A stretch of DNA of 64,000 nucleotides from Mactromeris polynyma (lineage: Eukaryota > Mollusca > Bivalvia > Venerida > Mactridae): contig JASFXZ010000033.1 in the NCBI GenBank assembly GCA_032209605.1, positions 2,138,001 to 2,202,000 on the forward strand. Direction: 5' to 3'. Both the position numbers and the translations under genes were made by a program. The stretch's first letter is position 1. The number at the start of each line of letters is the position of its first letter. This document shows, one piece after another, positions 12,189-24,489 of this stretch. A model generated the notes under the pieces. The model was not told the origin of the DNA. It worked only from the letters and a program-made list of their open reading frames with translations, and made no database searches.

Positions 12189-13734
12189 AGCATACATGAG
12201 ATTTCCCATTGGTGTAACCTGTTTTTCCTACTGTCCTTTTGGTAAATCTAGATTGATAGATTCCTTTTAGTCCTGTTTCTGGTTTCAATGAGAGATAATG
12301 AACGTGAATGAACCTGAAGTGGAATCCATAGATTACCATGTACTGTATAGTCAGTCATTTTTGCTTGGGATTATTTTTCATTATTTTAGCGAGATTCGTT
12401 GTATTCACGAATAAAATACTTGCAAAATATGATTGTGTTAATTTTTACAATAAAACTGAAAGTTGAAACCCGCAAACATTTTAACTTGTGAAACATTTTA
12501 TTTTACCTGATAACATCAATTCACGAAATATTGGCCTGGCGAGTAGGAGCTGAAGTTACAGTATTGCTCCAGGTAATGATTACTTAAAGTGAAAACAATG
12601 TCATGAACCTCTAAATTAGGCAGCTGATTATTGTGTCTGGTCATTATTCGGCGCCCCCCAAACTAGAGAGATATTTTCAGAACCTCCCTGGACATAGGTA
12701 TGGACACTCCGTGGCTGAAGCATTTAATGGTCTCCTACATGGAGTGACATCTCGCCATGTAGGTCAGCCTTGCGTTCAGTAAAGCTAACATTTTGTAACT
12801 TTTGCAATTTGATTCCCGTGTGCAGTGAAAGCGATATGGTGAGCCAGGGATATAGAACAAAACAGATTCCTAACGCTCGCAACTGCTATAGCCATAACTG
12901 AATGCAGGGCAGATTTAGTTTGTCATAATTTACCTATGTTCAAGTAACATCATGAGGTAAGATTGTGTTTACGTAGACTTGTGAAAGTTTTCCACAGCAT
13001 GAATTCTTAAATATTAAATGTTGCGATACCAGACAGTAACAGTATTTTTAACTGAAGGTCTCGACTTTCATTCTTAGCCATTACAACAGTGAGAACTGAG
13101 GACTATTTGAATAATGGTTTTGTGGGAGACATCTAGTGGGTTATTCATTCTGTAACATGCATATATGATTGAATAGCTAGCTGTGAGGTCCTGTAATAAT
13201 ATTATATTGATCAGTCTTAATGAAGCATTAATTGGAAACTGTACAGCTGCCACAGTTTTATTGTGGATGGAGAATGATTGACTCAATAATCTTCATAGGT
13301 TTATTTTGTATTACCTGGGGATACATAATGTCACCTACTGTGCAGCAAACTTGTTAATTAACACTGCAGGTGCAATCATCAGTATAATGCCAATCATAAT
13401 GAATTGTATGGATACTCATAATGGTTTGTTTTTTTAAAAAATCATGAATATTGTCATAATTTCTGATAAAGTGGTTTAAGAAGGGCAAGATACTTGGCGG
13501 GGGGGGGGGTTCCATCCAACCCTAGAGTTAACCCTTTGATCCCTGCCAAAAAGCAACATTTGGACCCTAAGGATTCTGGCTGAAGGGTTTTAATCTTTCT
13601 CTTAATTATACTATTTATAGGTAATTTGGTTAATGGTAAACTCGATCCCCGTCCAAAGTTATCAAAATGAACTTTGAGATTCAGGCCCTGGTGGAACAAT
13701 AATAATAACGACTTTTTTAAAGAGGCAACATAGT
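12189..13734. other. Non-coding stretch
   Basis: AT-rich, with a poly-G run near 13498-13510. No exon, RNA gene or clear mobile element is seen. Confidence 0.4.
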
Positions 13735-16275
13735 TGGGCAAGCCCAGTGTTCCCTGTGAGCCTCTAGAACCCCTGATACAGTTGGGCAAGCCCAGTGTTC
13801 CCTGTGAGCCTCTAGAACCCCTGATACAGTTGGGCAAGCCCAGTCTTCCGTGTGAGCCTCTAGAACCCCTGATACAGTTGGGCAAGCCCAGTGTTCCATG
13901 TGAGCCTCTAGAACCCCTGATACAGTTGGGCAAGCCCAGTGTTCCCTGTGAGCCTCTAGAACCCCTGATACAGTTGGGCAAGCCCAGTGTTCCCTGTGAG
14001 CCTCTAGAACCCCTGATACAGTTGGGCAAGCCCAGTGTTCCCTGTGAGCCTCTAGAACCCCTGATACAGTTGGGCAAGCCCAGTCTTCCGTGTGAGCCTC
14101 TAGAACCCCTGATACAGTTGGGCAAGCCCAGTGTTCCATGTGAGCCTCTAGAACCCCTGATACAGTTGGGCAAGCCCAGTGTTCCCTGTGAGCCTCTAGA
14201 ACCCCTGATACAGTTGGGCAAGCCCAGTGTTCCGTGTGAGCCTCTAGAACCCCTGATACAGTTGGGCAAGCCCAGTGTTCCCTGTGAGCCTCTAGAACCC
14301 CTGATACAGTTGGGCAAGCCCAGTGTTCCCTGTGAGCCTCTAGAACCCCTGATACAGTTGGGCAAGCCCAGTGTTCCCTGTGAGCCTCTAGAACCCCTGA
14401 TACAGTTGGGAAAGCCCAGTGTTCCCTGTGAGCCTCTAGAACCCCTGATACAGTTGGGCAAGCCCAGTGTTCCCTGTGAGCCTCTAGAACCCCTGATACA
14501 GTTGGGCAAGCCCAGTGTTCCCTGTGAGCCTCTAGAACCCCTGATACAGTTGGGCAAGCCCAGTGTTCCCTGTGAGCCTCTAGAACCCCTGATACAGTTG
14601 GGCAAGCCCAGTGTTCCCTGTGAGCCTCTAGAACCCCTGATACAGTTGGGCAAGCCCAGTGTTCCCTGTGAGCCTCTAGAACCCCTGATACAGTTGGGCA
14701 AGCCCAGTCTTCCGTGTGAGCCTCTAGAACCCCTGATACAGTTGGGCAAGCCCAGTGTTCCATGTGAGCCTCTAGAACCCCTGATACAGTTGGGCAAGCC
14801 CAGTGTTCCCTGTGAGCCTCTAGAACCCCTGATACAGTTGGGCAAGCCCAGTGTTCCCTGTGAGCCTCTAGAACCCCTGATACAGTTGGGCAAGCCCAGT
14901 GTTCCCTGTGAGCCTCTAGAACCCCTGATACAGTTGGGCAAGCCCAGTCTTCCGTGTGAGCCTCTAGAACCCCTGATACAGTTGGGCAAGCCCAGTGTTC
15001 CATGTGAGCCTCTAGAACCCCTGATACAGTTGGGCAAGCCCAGTGTTCCCTGTGAGCCTCTAGAACCCCTGATACAGTTGGGCAAGCCCAGTGTTCCGTG
15101 TGAGCCTCTAGAACCCCTGATACAGTTGGGCAAGCCCAGTGTTCCGTGTGAGCCTCTAGAACCCCTGATACAGTTGGGCAAGCCCAGTGTTCCCTGTGAG
15201 CCTCTAGAACCCCTGATACAGTTGGGCAAGCCCAGTGTTCCCTGTGAGCCTCTAGAACCCCTGATACAGTTGGGCAAGCCCAGTGTTCCCTGTGAGCCTC
15301 TAGAACCCCTGATACAGTTGGGCAAGCCCAGTGTTCCCTGTGAGCCTCTAGAATCCCTGATACAGTTGGGCAAGCCCAGTGTTCCCTGTGAGCCTCTAGA
15401 ACCCCTGATACAGTTGGGCAAGCCCAGTGTTCCCTGTGAGCCTCTAGAACCCCTGATACAGTTGGGCAAGCCCAGTCTTCCGTATGAGCCTCTAGAACCC
15501 CTGATACAGTTGGGCAAGCCCAGTGTTCCCTGTGAGCCTCTAGAACCCCTGATACAGTTGGGCAAGCCCAGTCTTCCGTGTGAGCCTCTAGAACCCCTGA
15601 TACAGTTGGGCAAGCCCAGTGTTCCATGTGAGCCTCTAGAACCCCTGATACAGTTGGGCAAGCCCAGTGTTCCCTGTGAGCCTCTAGAACCCCTGATACA
15701 GTTGGGCAAGCCCAGTGTTCCGTGTGAGCCTCTAGAACCCCTGATACAGTTGGGCAAGCCCAGTGTTCCGTGTGAGCCTCTAGAACCCCTGATACAGTTG
15801 GGCAAGCCCAGTGTTCCCTGTGAGCCTCTAGAATCCCTGATACAGTTGGGCAAGCCCAGTGTTCCATGTGAGCCTCTAGAACCCCTGATACAGTTGGGCA
15901 AGCCCAGTGTTCCCTGTGAGCCTCTAGAACCCCTGATACAGTTGGGCAAGCCCAGTCTTCCGTATGAGCCTCTAGAACCCCTGATACAGTTGGGCAAGCC
16001 CAGTGTTCCCTGTGAGCCTCTAGAACCCCTGATACAGTTGGGCAAGCCCAGTGTTCCCTGTGAGCCTCTAGAACCCCTGATACAGTTGGGCAAGCCCAGT
16101 GTTCCGTATGAGCCTCTAGAACCCCTGATACAGTTGGGCAAGCCCAGTGTTCCCTGTGAGCCTCTAGAACCCCTGATACAGTTGGGCAAGCCCAGTGTTC
16201 CCTGTGAGCCTCTAGAACCCCTGATACAGTTGGGCAAGCCCAGTGTTCCGTGTGAGCCTCTAGAACGCCTGATAC
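13735..16275. repeat. 48-bp minisatellite, about 53 units, with higher-order blocks
   Basis: The unit contains TTGGGCAAGCCCAGTGTTCC and CTCTAGAACCCCTGATACAG. Variants (CTTCCG, CCATG, CCCTG, CCGTATG, GAATCCC) recur in the same order. Units 3-12 resemble units 21-30, and units 34-38 resemble units 44-48, so blocks of 5 or 10 units were copied. Three frames stay open for about 860-930 codons, but each starts at TTG, so I treat the array as non-coding. Confidence 0.95.
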
Positions 16276-17807
16276 TTGTTGACTCAATCCAACCTTGTAC
16301 AATTGTGACGGAAAATGTAAGGTTGGCCTGTCAGCTGAAAATCTTGTTACAGAATTATAATCATGTCTTCTGCATTTTGATAAGCATTTTGATAAGCCTT
16401 ACTTTAAAAACTTTTCTATATCTTCTTACAGTACAAAACAAATAATTTTTAAGTAATGGCCTAGAAAATTAAAATGTTTACTTGTTACAAAGTGGTAATT
16501 GATAGAAAAGTCACATAAAAAATCATAATTTAGTGTGCGTCTTCTATCTTCCTCGGTTCTCCTGGAATCTGCGTTTTCCTTATGATAGAATTATACTTGC
16601 TTTATTGGCTTCAGTATTTCCTGTGATTCTTCAAGTCTGTCTCGGTTGTTCATGGTATCCAAATAATTTATCTATAATTCTCGGAGCAGACAGCCAATGT
16701 TTGTTTCAAAGTACAAGCGCCGGACCTTGAAGACTCCATTTGATTCGTTTTATACCAATTTACTGTTGTTTATTTGTGAAGCTAGGCTTTAAAGTGGCAT
16801 TTACAGTTTTATTGTATAATTAGTAAATGTAAAAAACTGTTACATCTGCAAAGGAATGGCGTCCTTGCCAATACAAATATATTTTATTTTGCTGAATTTG
16901 ACATATGTTGCAAGAAATCAGACATTTAACTCTCAAATTTCTTCAGGAACACACTTTCCTCAAGGCATGCATTGCTATTGATTGTTACCATTTCTATTTA
17001 AATATCTTTAAAAAAGATGAACAGCATAGATAGAATGATGTCTAAAGAATCGCCCTATTTCAGAACTCTGTTACCACCAGAGGGATTCACTACGGGAAAG
17101 TGAATTATCTTGTTTGGTTCCTCTCTGCTTAAATATGAACCAATCAAATTGTCTCATTTTTTTACTATTTAAACAGCCAGGGATGTGAATTTTCCAAGGA
17201 TCCGCGGATTTAGGGTGCCCAGGGGTGGATCTCGTGAACACATAAATCCGAGGAGAAAATTGGGGGGGGGGGTAGGGTACGAAAAATTGCGGGCGTAATA
17301 CGATCGACACGCTTTTAAGTACAGATGACGGGATTTTAAACACAACCATGTGGTTGTTGTTGTTCTTTATTGAAATGACAAACCGTCCGTTTATTGCATC
17401 AGACGTTGGTCACAAAACAAAAGCGATGCACTCAGATCTGGGCATATAATGATGCAGGTTGTTTAGAGACTGTTACTGATCTGAGGAAGTGATGAAATAT
17501 CAGTTTATGGTAAAAGTATAAACAAAACAACGGTTGTTTTAGGGATCAATAGGTCTAAGGTCAAGGTCACTGGCTTTTGAGACAAAAATGTTTTCTGATT
17601 ACTCACAGACTAAAGAATACTAATGCTTAAAGCTTTAAAACTTCATAAAATGATTGCCTGCCCTTATGATGTTTTAGAGTTCAGAATGTCAAAAGTCAAG
17701 GTCATTGTGACTGTAAGACTGAAAACTGAATGTACAACATTTGACATGCTATTTTAGGGGGCAGATGTGTTACACATTAAGGTCTGGTTTAGGGGCTTAA
17801 ATCCCCT
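16276..17807. other. Non-coding stretch
   Basis: A poly-G run lies near 17262-17271. No exon is supported. Confidence 0.4.
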
Positions 17808-19545
17808 GCGAAATATTCAAGAACAGTTCAAGAAAAGTTCATTCACAGTTCAAGAACTAAGTTCAAGAACTGTACCTGAAGTGTTCTTCAAATGTTCAAG
17901 AACATTTCAAGCACTTTTTAAGAAATGTTAAATTGGACAATTTTTTTATTTTTTAAGAACAATGTGTTCTTGTAGAGTTCTTAAAAACAGTTCTTGAACA
18001 GTTCAAGAACTTTGTTCTAGACCTGTTCTTGAACACTTCAAGAACCTGAATACTTGAACTGTTCTTGAACAGAAGCTCTTCAACTGTTCTTAAAAAGTGC
18101 CTGAAATTGTCCAATTTAACATATCTTAAACAGTACTTGAAATGTTCTTGAATACTTTAAGAACTGTTTTTAAGAACTTTTCAAGAACAATTTGTCAACA
18201 CTGTAACCACCCTCACAGAAATAATATTCCATTTATTAAAACCACAACTTAATTGTAGTTGAATGTAACATTATAAATGTTTCCAACATGATTGGACTGT
18301 CACCTCTATTCCACTGATTAAGGTAATCATTCCATCATTGGATAAAGTATTCAGTTTATATAGATACATAATTTTCCTTCTATTTATATGGTAACTTAAA
18401 ACACAATTAAAACTATTTTTAAATTGTAAAATGTATGTTAAATTTAATTTCACAGTAGTTGCAAGTTATATATTCTGGGCAATCCTTCACTGTATATTTT
18501 TTTAATGGTGCTTTTATTGGAAACAAATAACAAAGTATGTAATTTTTTATAAAGGGAGGTAATTTACTAAAATACTTCAAAATATTTAAAAAAAAAGTTA
18601 GTTTAAGTCTTGGAAGTGACATAATTTGGTAACAATGTCAATTTTCTTATGTTTTACAACTACAATGAACTTTTGCCATAAATAGATCATACTTTTGAAA
18701 GAATAGAAATTACAGATTATGTTCAATAAAAGTCCTTGAACAATTTTAAGAACAATTCAAGCACAAGAATATCACAATTTCTTTAATTAAAAAAAAAGTT
18801 ACTAAATTGTGTTCAAGAAAAATCCTTGAAATGTTCAAGAACATTTTTAAGAACAGTTTAAGAACATCAGAGGTTACACTGTGTTCTAGAAAAGTCCTTC
18901 AAATGATCAAGAACATTTTTAAGAAGAACAGTTCAAGAACATCAGAGGTAATACACTGTGTTCTAGAAAAGTCCTTCAAATGATCAAAAACATTTTTAAG
19001 AACAATTCAAGAACATCAGAGGTTACACTGTGTTCTAGAAAAGTCCTTCAAATGATCAAGAACATTTTTAAGAAGAACAGTTCAAGAACATCAGAGGCAA
19101 TACACTGTGTTCTAGAAAAGTCCTTCAAATGATCAAAAACATTTTTAAGAACAATTCAAGAACATCAGAGGTTACACTGTGTTCTAGAAAAGTCCTTCAA
19201 ATGATCAAGAACATTTTTAAGAACAGTTCAAGAACATCAGAGGTTACACTGTGTTCTAGAAAAGTCCTTCAAATGATCAAGAACATTTTTAAGAACAGTT
19301 AAAGATCATCAGAGGTTACACTGTGTTCTAGAAAAGTCCTTCAAATGATCAAGAACAGTTTAAGAACAGTATCAGAACATCACAGATTCTTAAAAAGTTC
19401 TTGAACTGTTCTTAAAGAGTGTTCAAGAACAGTTCAAGTACAAGTGTTCTTGAACATCCTTCATGAACTGATCAAGAACGTTTACTTATTTCAAGAACTG
19501 TTCTTGAACTGCTCATGAGCACAAGAACTGATTTCGCAGGGGTTA
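17808..19545. repeat. Array saturated with GTTCAAGAAC-type palindromes; inner 72/77-bp tandem
   Basis: TTCAAGAAC and GTTCTTGAA words recur throughout, interrupted by a plain AT-rich patch near 18210-18720. From 18811 a tandem unit containing GTGTTCTAGAAAAGTCCTTC begins. Units start at 18881, 18958, 19030, 19107, 19179, 19251 and 19323, giving spacings of 77, 72, 77, 72, 72 and 72 bp. A 149-bp dimer is therefore duplicated. Confidence 0.9.
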
Positions 19546-19756
19546 ATAAGCGTCTCATTGCTATCATTGTCAACCAGATGGTCAACTCAAAGTACCATTA
19601 TATTCATCGTCTCAGGAATTAAGTACATGTAAAGTCCTTTGATTTCATTATAGATTTGATGAGTATGATGGCTGATTTTCTCAGGGATATATCAATTGTG
19701 GAATGGTGGGAGTCTTGATATAAACAGCTTTTATGGATTATTTGAGTCATTTTTAT

Positions 19757-19890
19757 ATGCCCGTTTGAAAACCGGGACGTATTATGGGAACACCCATGGC
19801 GGGCGTTGTCCACATGTTGTCCGCTCTCTAAGTCAAAGAGTTCTCATCCGATCTTTACCAAACTTGGTGAAAATGTTTGTGGGCATAATA
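19757..19890. repeat. Interspersed repeat with CCCGTTTGAAAACCGGG hairpin
   Basis: A small hairpin is followed by GGGAACACCCATGGCGGGCG and ATCTTTACCAAACTTGG. From memory this resembles a dispersed repeat common in molluscan genomes. It has no coding frame. Confidence 0.5.
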
Positions 19891-20374
19891 TCTCGGCCAT
19901 TAGTTCGATAACCAGCCATATCGCTTTGTTAAATGTCGTTAATTTTATGACAAAACAGAAAAAATACACTTGCAGACTTTTAACCCAGCCATGAATAAAT
20001 GATACTTTTGAAAGAAATAACAAAATTCCAATTTCATCATGTGTAAATAATGTAAATTTAGGCAGCATTCCTGAACTGTCCATGACAAGTTAACTCAACA
20101 GAAATCCTCAAAATCTATCAGTGGCTGTGCTAGGAACATGGTTTAACTCTATGTATAGCTATCAAGTACACCATACATTGCTAAGTACTGAGGGATATAT
20201 ACATGTACAACTTTGTTATGGAGATTTTTTGTCAGATCTCTTACAGCAGTAGTCAAGACAGTCATACCACAACCGCTCCCTTAAAGCATACCATCCATGT
20301 ACATTACTATTTATGACTTGTAACTTTCATTTTACATTAAAATAGTCACAGATTTGGTAAAATGTCATTATGAA

Positions 20375-20630
20375 ACTGTTTAAGAACTTTTATTGTACCA
20401 TTAAATACATTATAGTTCATGAAATGGATATGATTGCTCTGGCAAATGTTCATGGTCATTTCAAGGACTTAGCAGTACTCTTTAATTGTTCATGAACATA
20501 ATTCAAAGACAGTTCATGTCCAAAAGTTTATGAACACAAATGACTTAGAACTGTTGAAGACCAGTTCATGTACTATATTCTTGAATTTTTTCAAAAGTTC
20601 ATGATTTCATGAACTGCATTTCACTTGGGT
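20375..20630. repeat. Diverged cluster of TTCATGAAC-type motifs
   Basis: Words such as TTCATGAAC, TTCAAGGAC and GTTCATGTAC recur. It appears to be a decayed relative of the array at 17808-19545. Confidence 0.45.
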
Positions 20631-20814
20631 TCAATTGGTGACATATTTACTACCCGAAAATATCTGATTACTTTTATTCTTACACATTACTAAGTTTTGT
20701 TATTTGACAGAATGACTATAATTAAAAGCAGCAAGTTGTTGATCAGTCTCCAAACATGCGAAGTCAAAAAGAAAGTATGTATGGTGTGTTTGGCTGTTAC
20801 ATAACCAATTGAAT

Positions 20815-20937
20815 TATATTGGTAAATATACCCATGAGATGCATTACATATAACATAAAATATTCCCATGAGATGCATTACAGATAACATAAAATATACC
20901 CATGAGATGCATTACAGATAACATAAAATATACCACC
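20815..20937. repeat. 34-bp tandem repeat, about three units
   Basis: The unit core CCCATGAGATGCATTACAGA is followed by TAACATAAAATA. Confidence 0.85.
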
Positions 20938-21012
20938 AGATAGAAATTAAATTATCTTTCCGTTGGTAACCAAATATGTCCATGTTTAGCCCCATGGTAT
21001 CAAAAAATGTCC

Positions 21013-21261
21013 ATATGAGCGCTGCTGTACGATTTCCAACCTCTCCTTTAAGTGACGTCATTCCAGAAAACATGACATCACCATGTACTGATAGTATTAA
21101 GCATTGTAACATTTGCACCATATGGCAATATGAAAACTACTGTAAGTGACCATATCGAGTAAATATTGTTTCCTGCTTGCAAATAGTGACATCACATTTT
21201 GCATTTACTTGAAATGTCGTCACTTCAGAAGAGGTTGTAAATACCATAGCAGCACTCATAT
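21013..21261. mobile_element. Palindromic MITE, family A, copy 2
   Basis: It starts ATATGAGCGCTGCTG and ends CAGCACTCATAT, with inner inverted CCAACCTCTCCTTTAAGTGA and TCACTTCAGAAGAGGTTG. It matches the copies at 6029, 31679 and 60680. Confidence 0.85.
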
Positions 21262-22011
21262 TATCCCATTCACACTTGGATCCTTCTTTGACTCGGCATA
21301 CATTGTTTATTGCCTTGTGGGACACCCGGTGATTGCTGTTTCTTGATTGGCTGTACCATAGTGGCTGGACAATTAGTATTCAATGTGATTGCAGCACCGC
21401 CCTTATACTGCCACTAGATCACAGATATTGTAGAAAGAAGCTCCATAAATCTGGCTTGTAAATAGGAAAATGTGTAAACTGTCTAGCCCGGTGTCTCTGT
21501 TGGAAGAATTAAATGTTGCTAGTTAATTTCATCCTGAACATTTTGTCCTCTGAATTGTAAACAAGGCCTTACTGAAACAAGTTTGTTGGCCGCACCATTT
21601 ACCAACAAGATTTTTAAAAAAACATTGTCATAAAATGATTGTTCAATGAAATAAATCAAAATTAGCCATAAAGAATTCTTTGAAATCTCTGTAAGAATTT
21701 TAACTTATGTTGGTTTTTTAGTTCAATCGTGTGATTCACTAAAACAATATGGCTGCCAGGGGGCTGGTCACTCTCCCAATATTTATACATTATAATTATA
21801 TGTTTAGTGATATTCTTAACATGCTGGAAACAAAAATGTTTACTGTCTTTGTGAGAATCTTTAATTCAACAAAATTTGCCACCCTGTGGCACAGGACCAT
21901 AATGCCAAACATTTCAGGCGCTGATTCAGGGCCATCATGGCTCTCCTGTTTGTACGGTTTTGTACTGGTAACATACACAAATACATCAGGTATGATATTT
22001 CTCTTCAGCTA

Positions 22012-22225
22012 CACCCAGATAGCTCAGTTGATAGTGTGCTGGGCTGTTACCAGGGAGGTCGACGTTCGATTCCTGGTTGGGGCAGGTCAAATTCTGCGAC
22101 ATTTGGCTACAATAATTTGTCGTCCACTTGCAGAAAGGCAAGTTAGTACTGGTTGATAATTAATTCTAGGGAAATGAATTAGGTCAATTGACTGCCATGT
22201 CTAACTGAAAATTTATTTATTATTC
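22012..22225 (+). mobile_element. tRNA-headed SINE, copy 1
   Basis: A tRNA-like head has an A-box region (TAGCTCAGTTGATAGTGTGC) and a B-box (GTTCGATTCC, 22064-22073). It is followed by a non-tRNA body ending GTACTGGTTGATAATTAATT and GGTCAATTG. The body is shared with 49873-50115. The head cannot fold as a full tRNA gene. Confidence 0.8.
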
Positions 22226-22942
22226 AAATGAATTGAACTATTGAAAAAAGATGATGTAAACCTGTTGAAATCATGTTGTCATTTTAGATCACTTTGTCAT
22301 AATGTAGTGAAGATTCTTAAATGGCAGGTTAGCTCTTTTGACTATAGTACATATTGATTATAATTATACAGTGTTAAAAAAGTTATCAAAGTTTGAATTT
22401 TAGTATCTTTTTCAAATGCTCCACATCTGCGTCACTATAGACCATTAGTTAAAAATACTTCTGTGTGAGTAAATAATTGAAACTTTTTTAACACCCTGTA
22501 TGCTGGCATTCATATCATGTGCTGATTTAATACATGCGTCATATGGTACATAATATTCAGCTTCCAGGTCTCTTGGGTAACTTTAACCCAGCTGTCTGCC
22601 ATGAACAGATTGAAATAGCTGCTGATTATTGCTATCATATATTTAATGAGGTTTCGATAAGATAGTAATAGGAATGGCTTAATTGGACTGCAATGAATTT
22701 TAATATCTGTTGTGAAGACTACATAGTTTCGAATAGCCTTTTACAGTTCAACTGGCATGAGAATTCCTTGGCATTGGGTTCGTTTGGTGGGTTCGCCCCC
22801 CCCCATATGATTCCCACTCCGGAACCAGCAATGGGCTTAAGAGAGCCCCCTGGACTCCCACTGTGAGAAGTTCCACTGATTTTAAATTGTTCCATTCTCG
22901 TCCCTCAAACTTTCTCTTTTATATTTTTGAACATATTCAGTA
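22226..22942. other. Non-coding stretch
   Basis: No exon, RNA gene or clear repeat is seen, apart from a short poly-C run near 22797-22804. Confidence 0.4.
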
Positions 22943-23151
22943 TACAGTAAAACCTCACTTAAACCTCACTTAAAACCACCTCAATAATAAGACCACCTCC
23001 ATAATAAGACCACCTCAAAATTAAGACCACAATTTTCAAGTCCATTTTCACTGTCTGCTCTTTATTTAACGTCAATATTAAGACCACCTCAATATTACAA
23101 CCAGTTTTCAAGGGTCCCCATGATTGTTTTATTATCGATGTTTCACTGTAT
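22943..23151. mobile_element. Pogo/Tigger-like MITE, family B, copy 1
   Basis: The terminal repeats are TACAGTAAAACCTCACTTAA and an inverted, decayed GTTTCACTGTA. The inside carries repeated AATAAGACCACCTC words. Related copies are at 49109-49291 and 57554-57726. TA at the borders fits Tc1/mariner-pogo target choice. Confidence 0.8.
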
Positions 23152-23606
23152 ATAGAATATATTGATAGGAGAAGCCATGGATGTTGTATGGCTTGTTATT
23201 GCAGACAGATTGCTATTTGTGCAAAACATGATGTGTCTGTGTAAGTAGCCAACCAGAGCTACTGTACTGATAAACCAGTAGGATTATAAGTGCTATGTCT
23301 GGTAATGTTTGAAGTTATTGCCTGTCGGGACCCTGTGTACCAGCGTTGTTTACTAGTTACATTGAGAGAAAATTGATGTTGAAATTGAGTTAAGCCTGAC
23401 ATGGGAGATTTTACAGAAGATTGTTCCTATTTAATTAACACTCCATCGGACAGTTTTTGGCAGCCACCAATCCATAATGTCTGAGGAAAATGTATGGTTT
23501 TACAAAGATGATCATGCTATTCATCAGTTGGCAGGCTAAAAATGTTCATCTGTTACTTGTTTCATTCAATGATGTGTCAGTGCTTTTGATGAATTAGTTG
23601 TATTTG

Positions 23607-23790
23607 TCAGGGTCTTAGGATAAATCTGGAGTCTCAAAATGGGTGCGTCTGATTGGATAGATCTGAATTTGACCATTGGCAAGGCTGCATTCTAAGACTG
23701 GTTACAGAACTAGCGCCTGATTGGTTGGTTCTGAATACAGTCTTAAAATAGACCAAGGCAAGGCTGCATTCTTGGATTGATTACATAATT
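23607..23790 (+). repeat. Interspersed CATTGG-core repeat
   Basis: It contains GACCATTGGCAAGGCTGCATTC, here split over two tandem diverged halves, and CTGATTGG words. Related segments occur at 38470-38625, 39590-39670, 43590-43700 and 63125-63195. Confidence 0.6.
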
Positions 23791-23889
23791 CAGTTTGTTA
23801 CTTTCAGAACAGATTTACATTTCTTTAAGTCCAACAGATCTTAATGCACAGTGATTAGGTGGAAATTAGTTTATGAAGTGTTGCCACTG

Positions 23890-24290
23890 TCTAGCTAGCT
23901 GTTCATCCTTCTGTGCAAAAAATTGGATGTTTGATCAATTACTCTTGAAAGGATGGGTGGTTTCAATTTAAATTGGGCACAAAAGCATAGGATAAGAAAC
24001 TACAGGTCATGTTTAATATCAGCTACAATTCACATATATCTTACAGAGTTATAGCCCTTTTTCAACATAGAAAATTGGTTTCAGATCACTATAGCTCTTG
24101 AAAGAATGGATGGATTTAATTCATATTGGGCACATAAGCATAGAATTAATAAAATACAGGACAAGTGGGATTTCACTTACAATCCGTTCATGTTTGGAGG
24201 AGTTATGGTCCTTTTAGTACTTGAAACAATTGGTTTCCAAGTAATAACTCTTGAAAGGGTAGATGGATTCAATTCATGATGCATCTAAAT
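23890..24290. repeat. Diverged tandem of about 145 bp, about three units
   Basis: CTCTTGAAAGGATGG-type starts recur near 23943, 24090 and 24250, followed by ATTGGGCACA and AAGCATAG. A fourth related piece is near 25910-25965. Confidence 0.55.
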
Positions 24291-24489
24291 TGTTTAGCCT
24301 AAACAAACAAAGTATTTGCATTATACTGAAGAGCCCATAGTGGTGGCGTCAGTGTCCTATTGGCTCATCTAGTTACGCAAATCATGAGAAAGGTATGCAA
24401 ATCATGCAGGCTCTATGTCTACATAAAACTTGTGGACTATTTCCACGATGCAGAAAGTTTGTCAGATGACGAATTTTAATACTGGTAAG

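Noticed and set aside
13454..16445. Three open frames of 860-930 codons, one with a collagen-like Gly pattern
   Set aside because: They follow from a 48-bp unit without stops in those frames. All start at TTG, none has an ATG, splice context or unique domain.
22012..22085. Possible tRNA gene
   Set aside because: A and B boxes are present but the ends do not pair as an acceptor stem, and a SINE body follows.
21749..22156. 135-codon open frame
   Set aside because: Its second half runs into the SINE; no domain or splice support.
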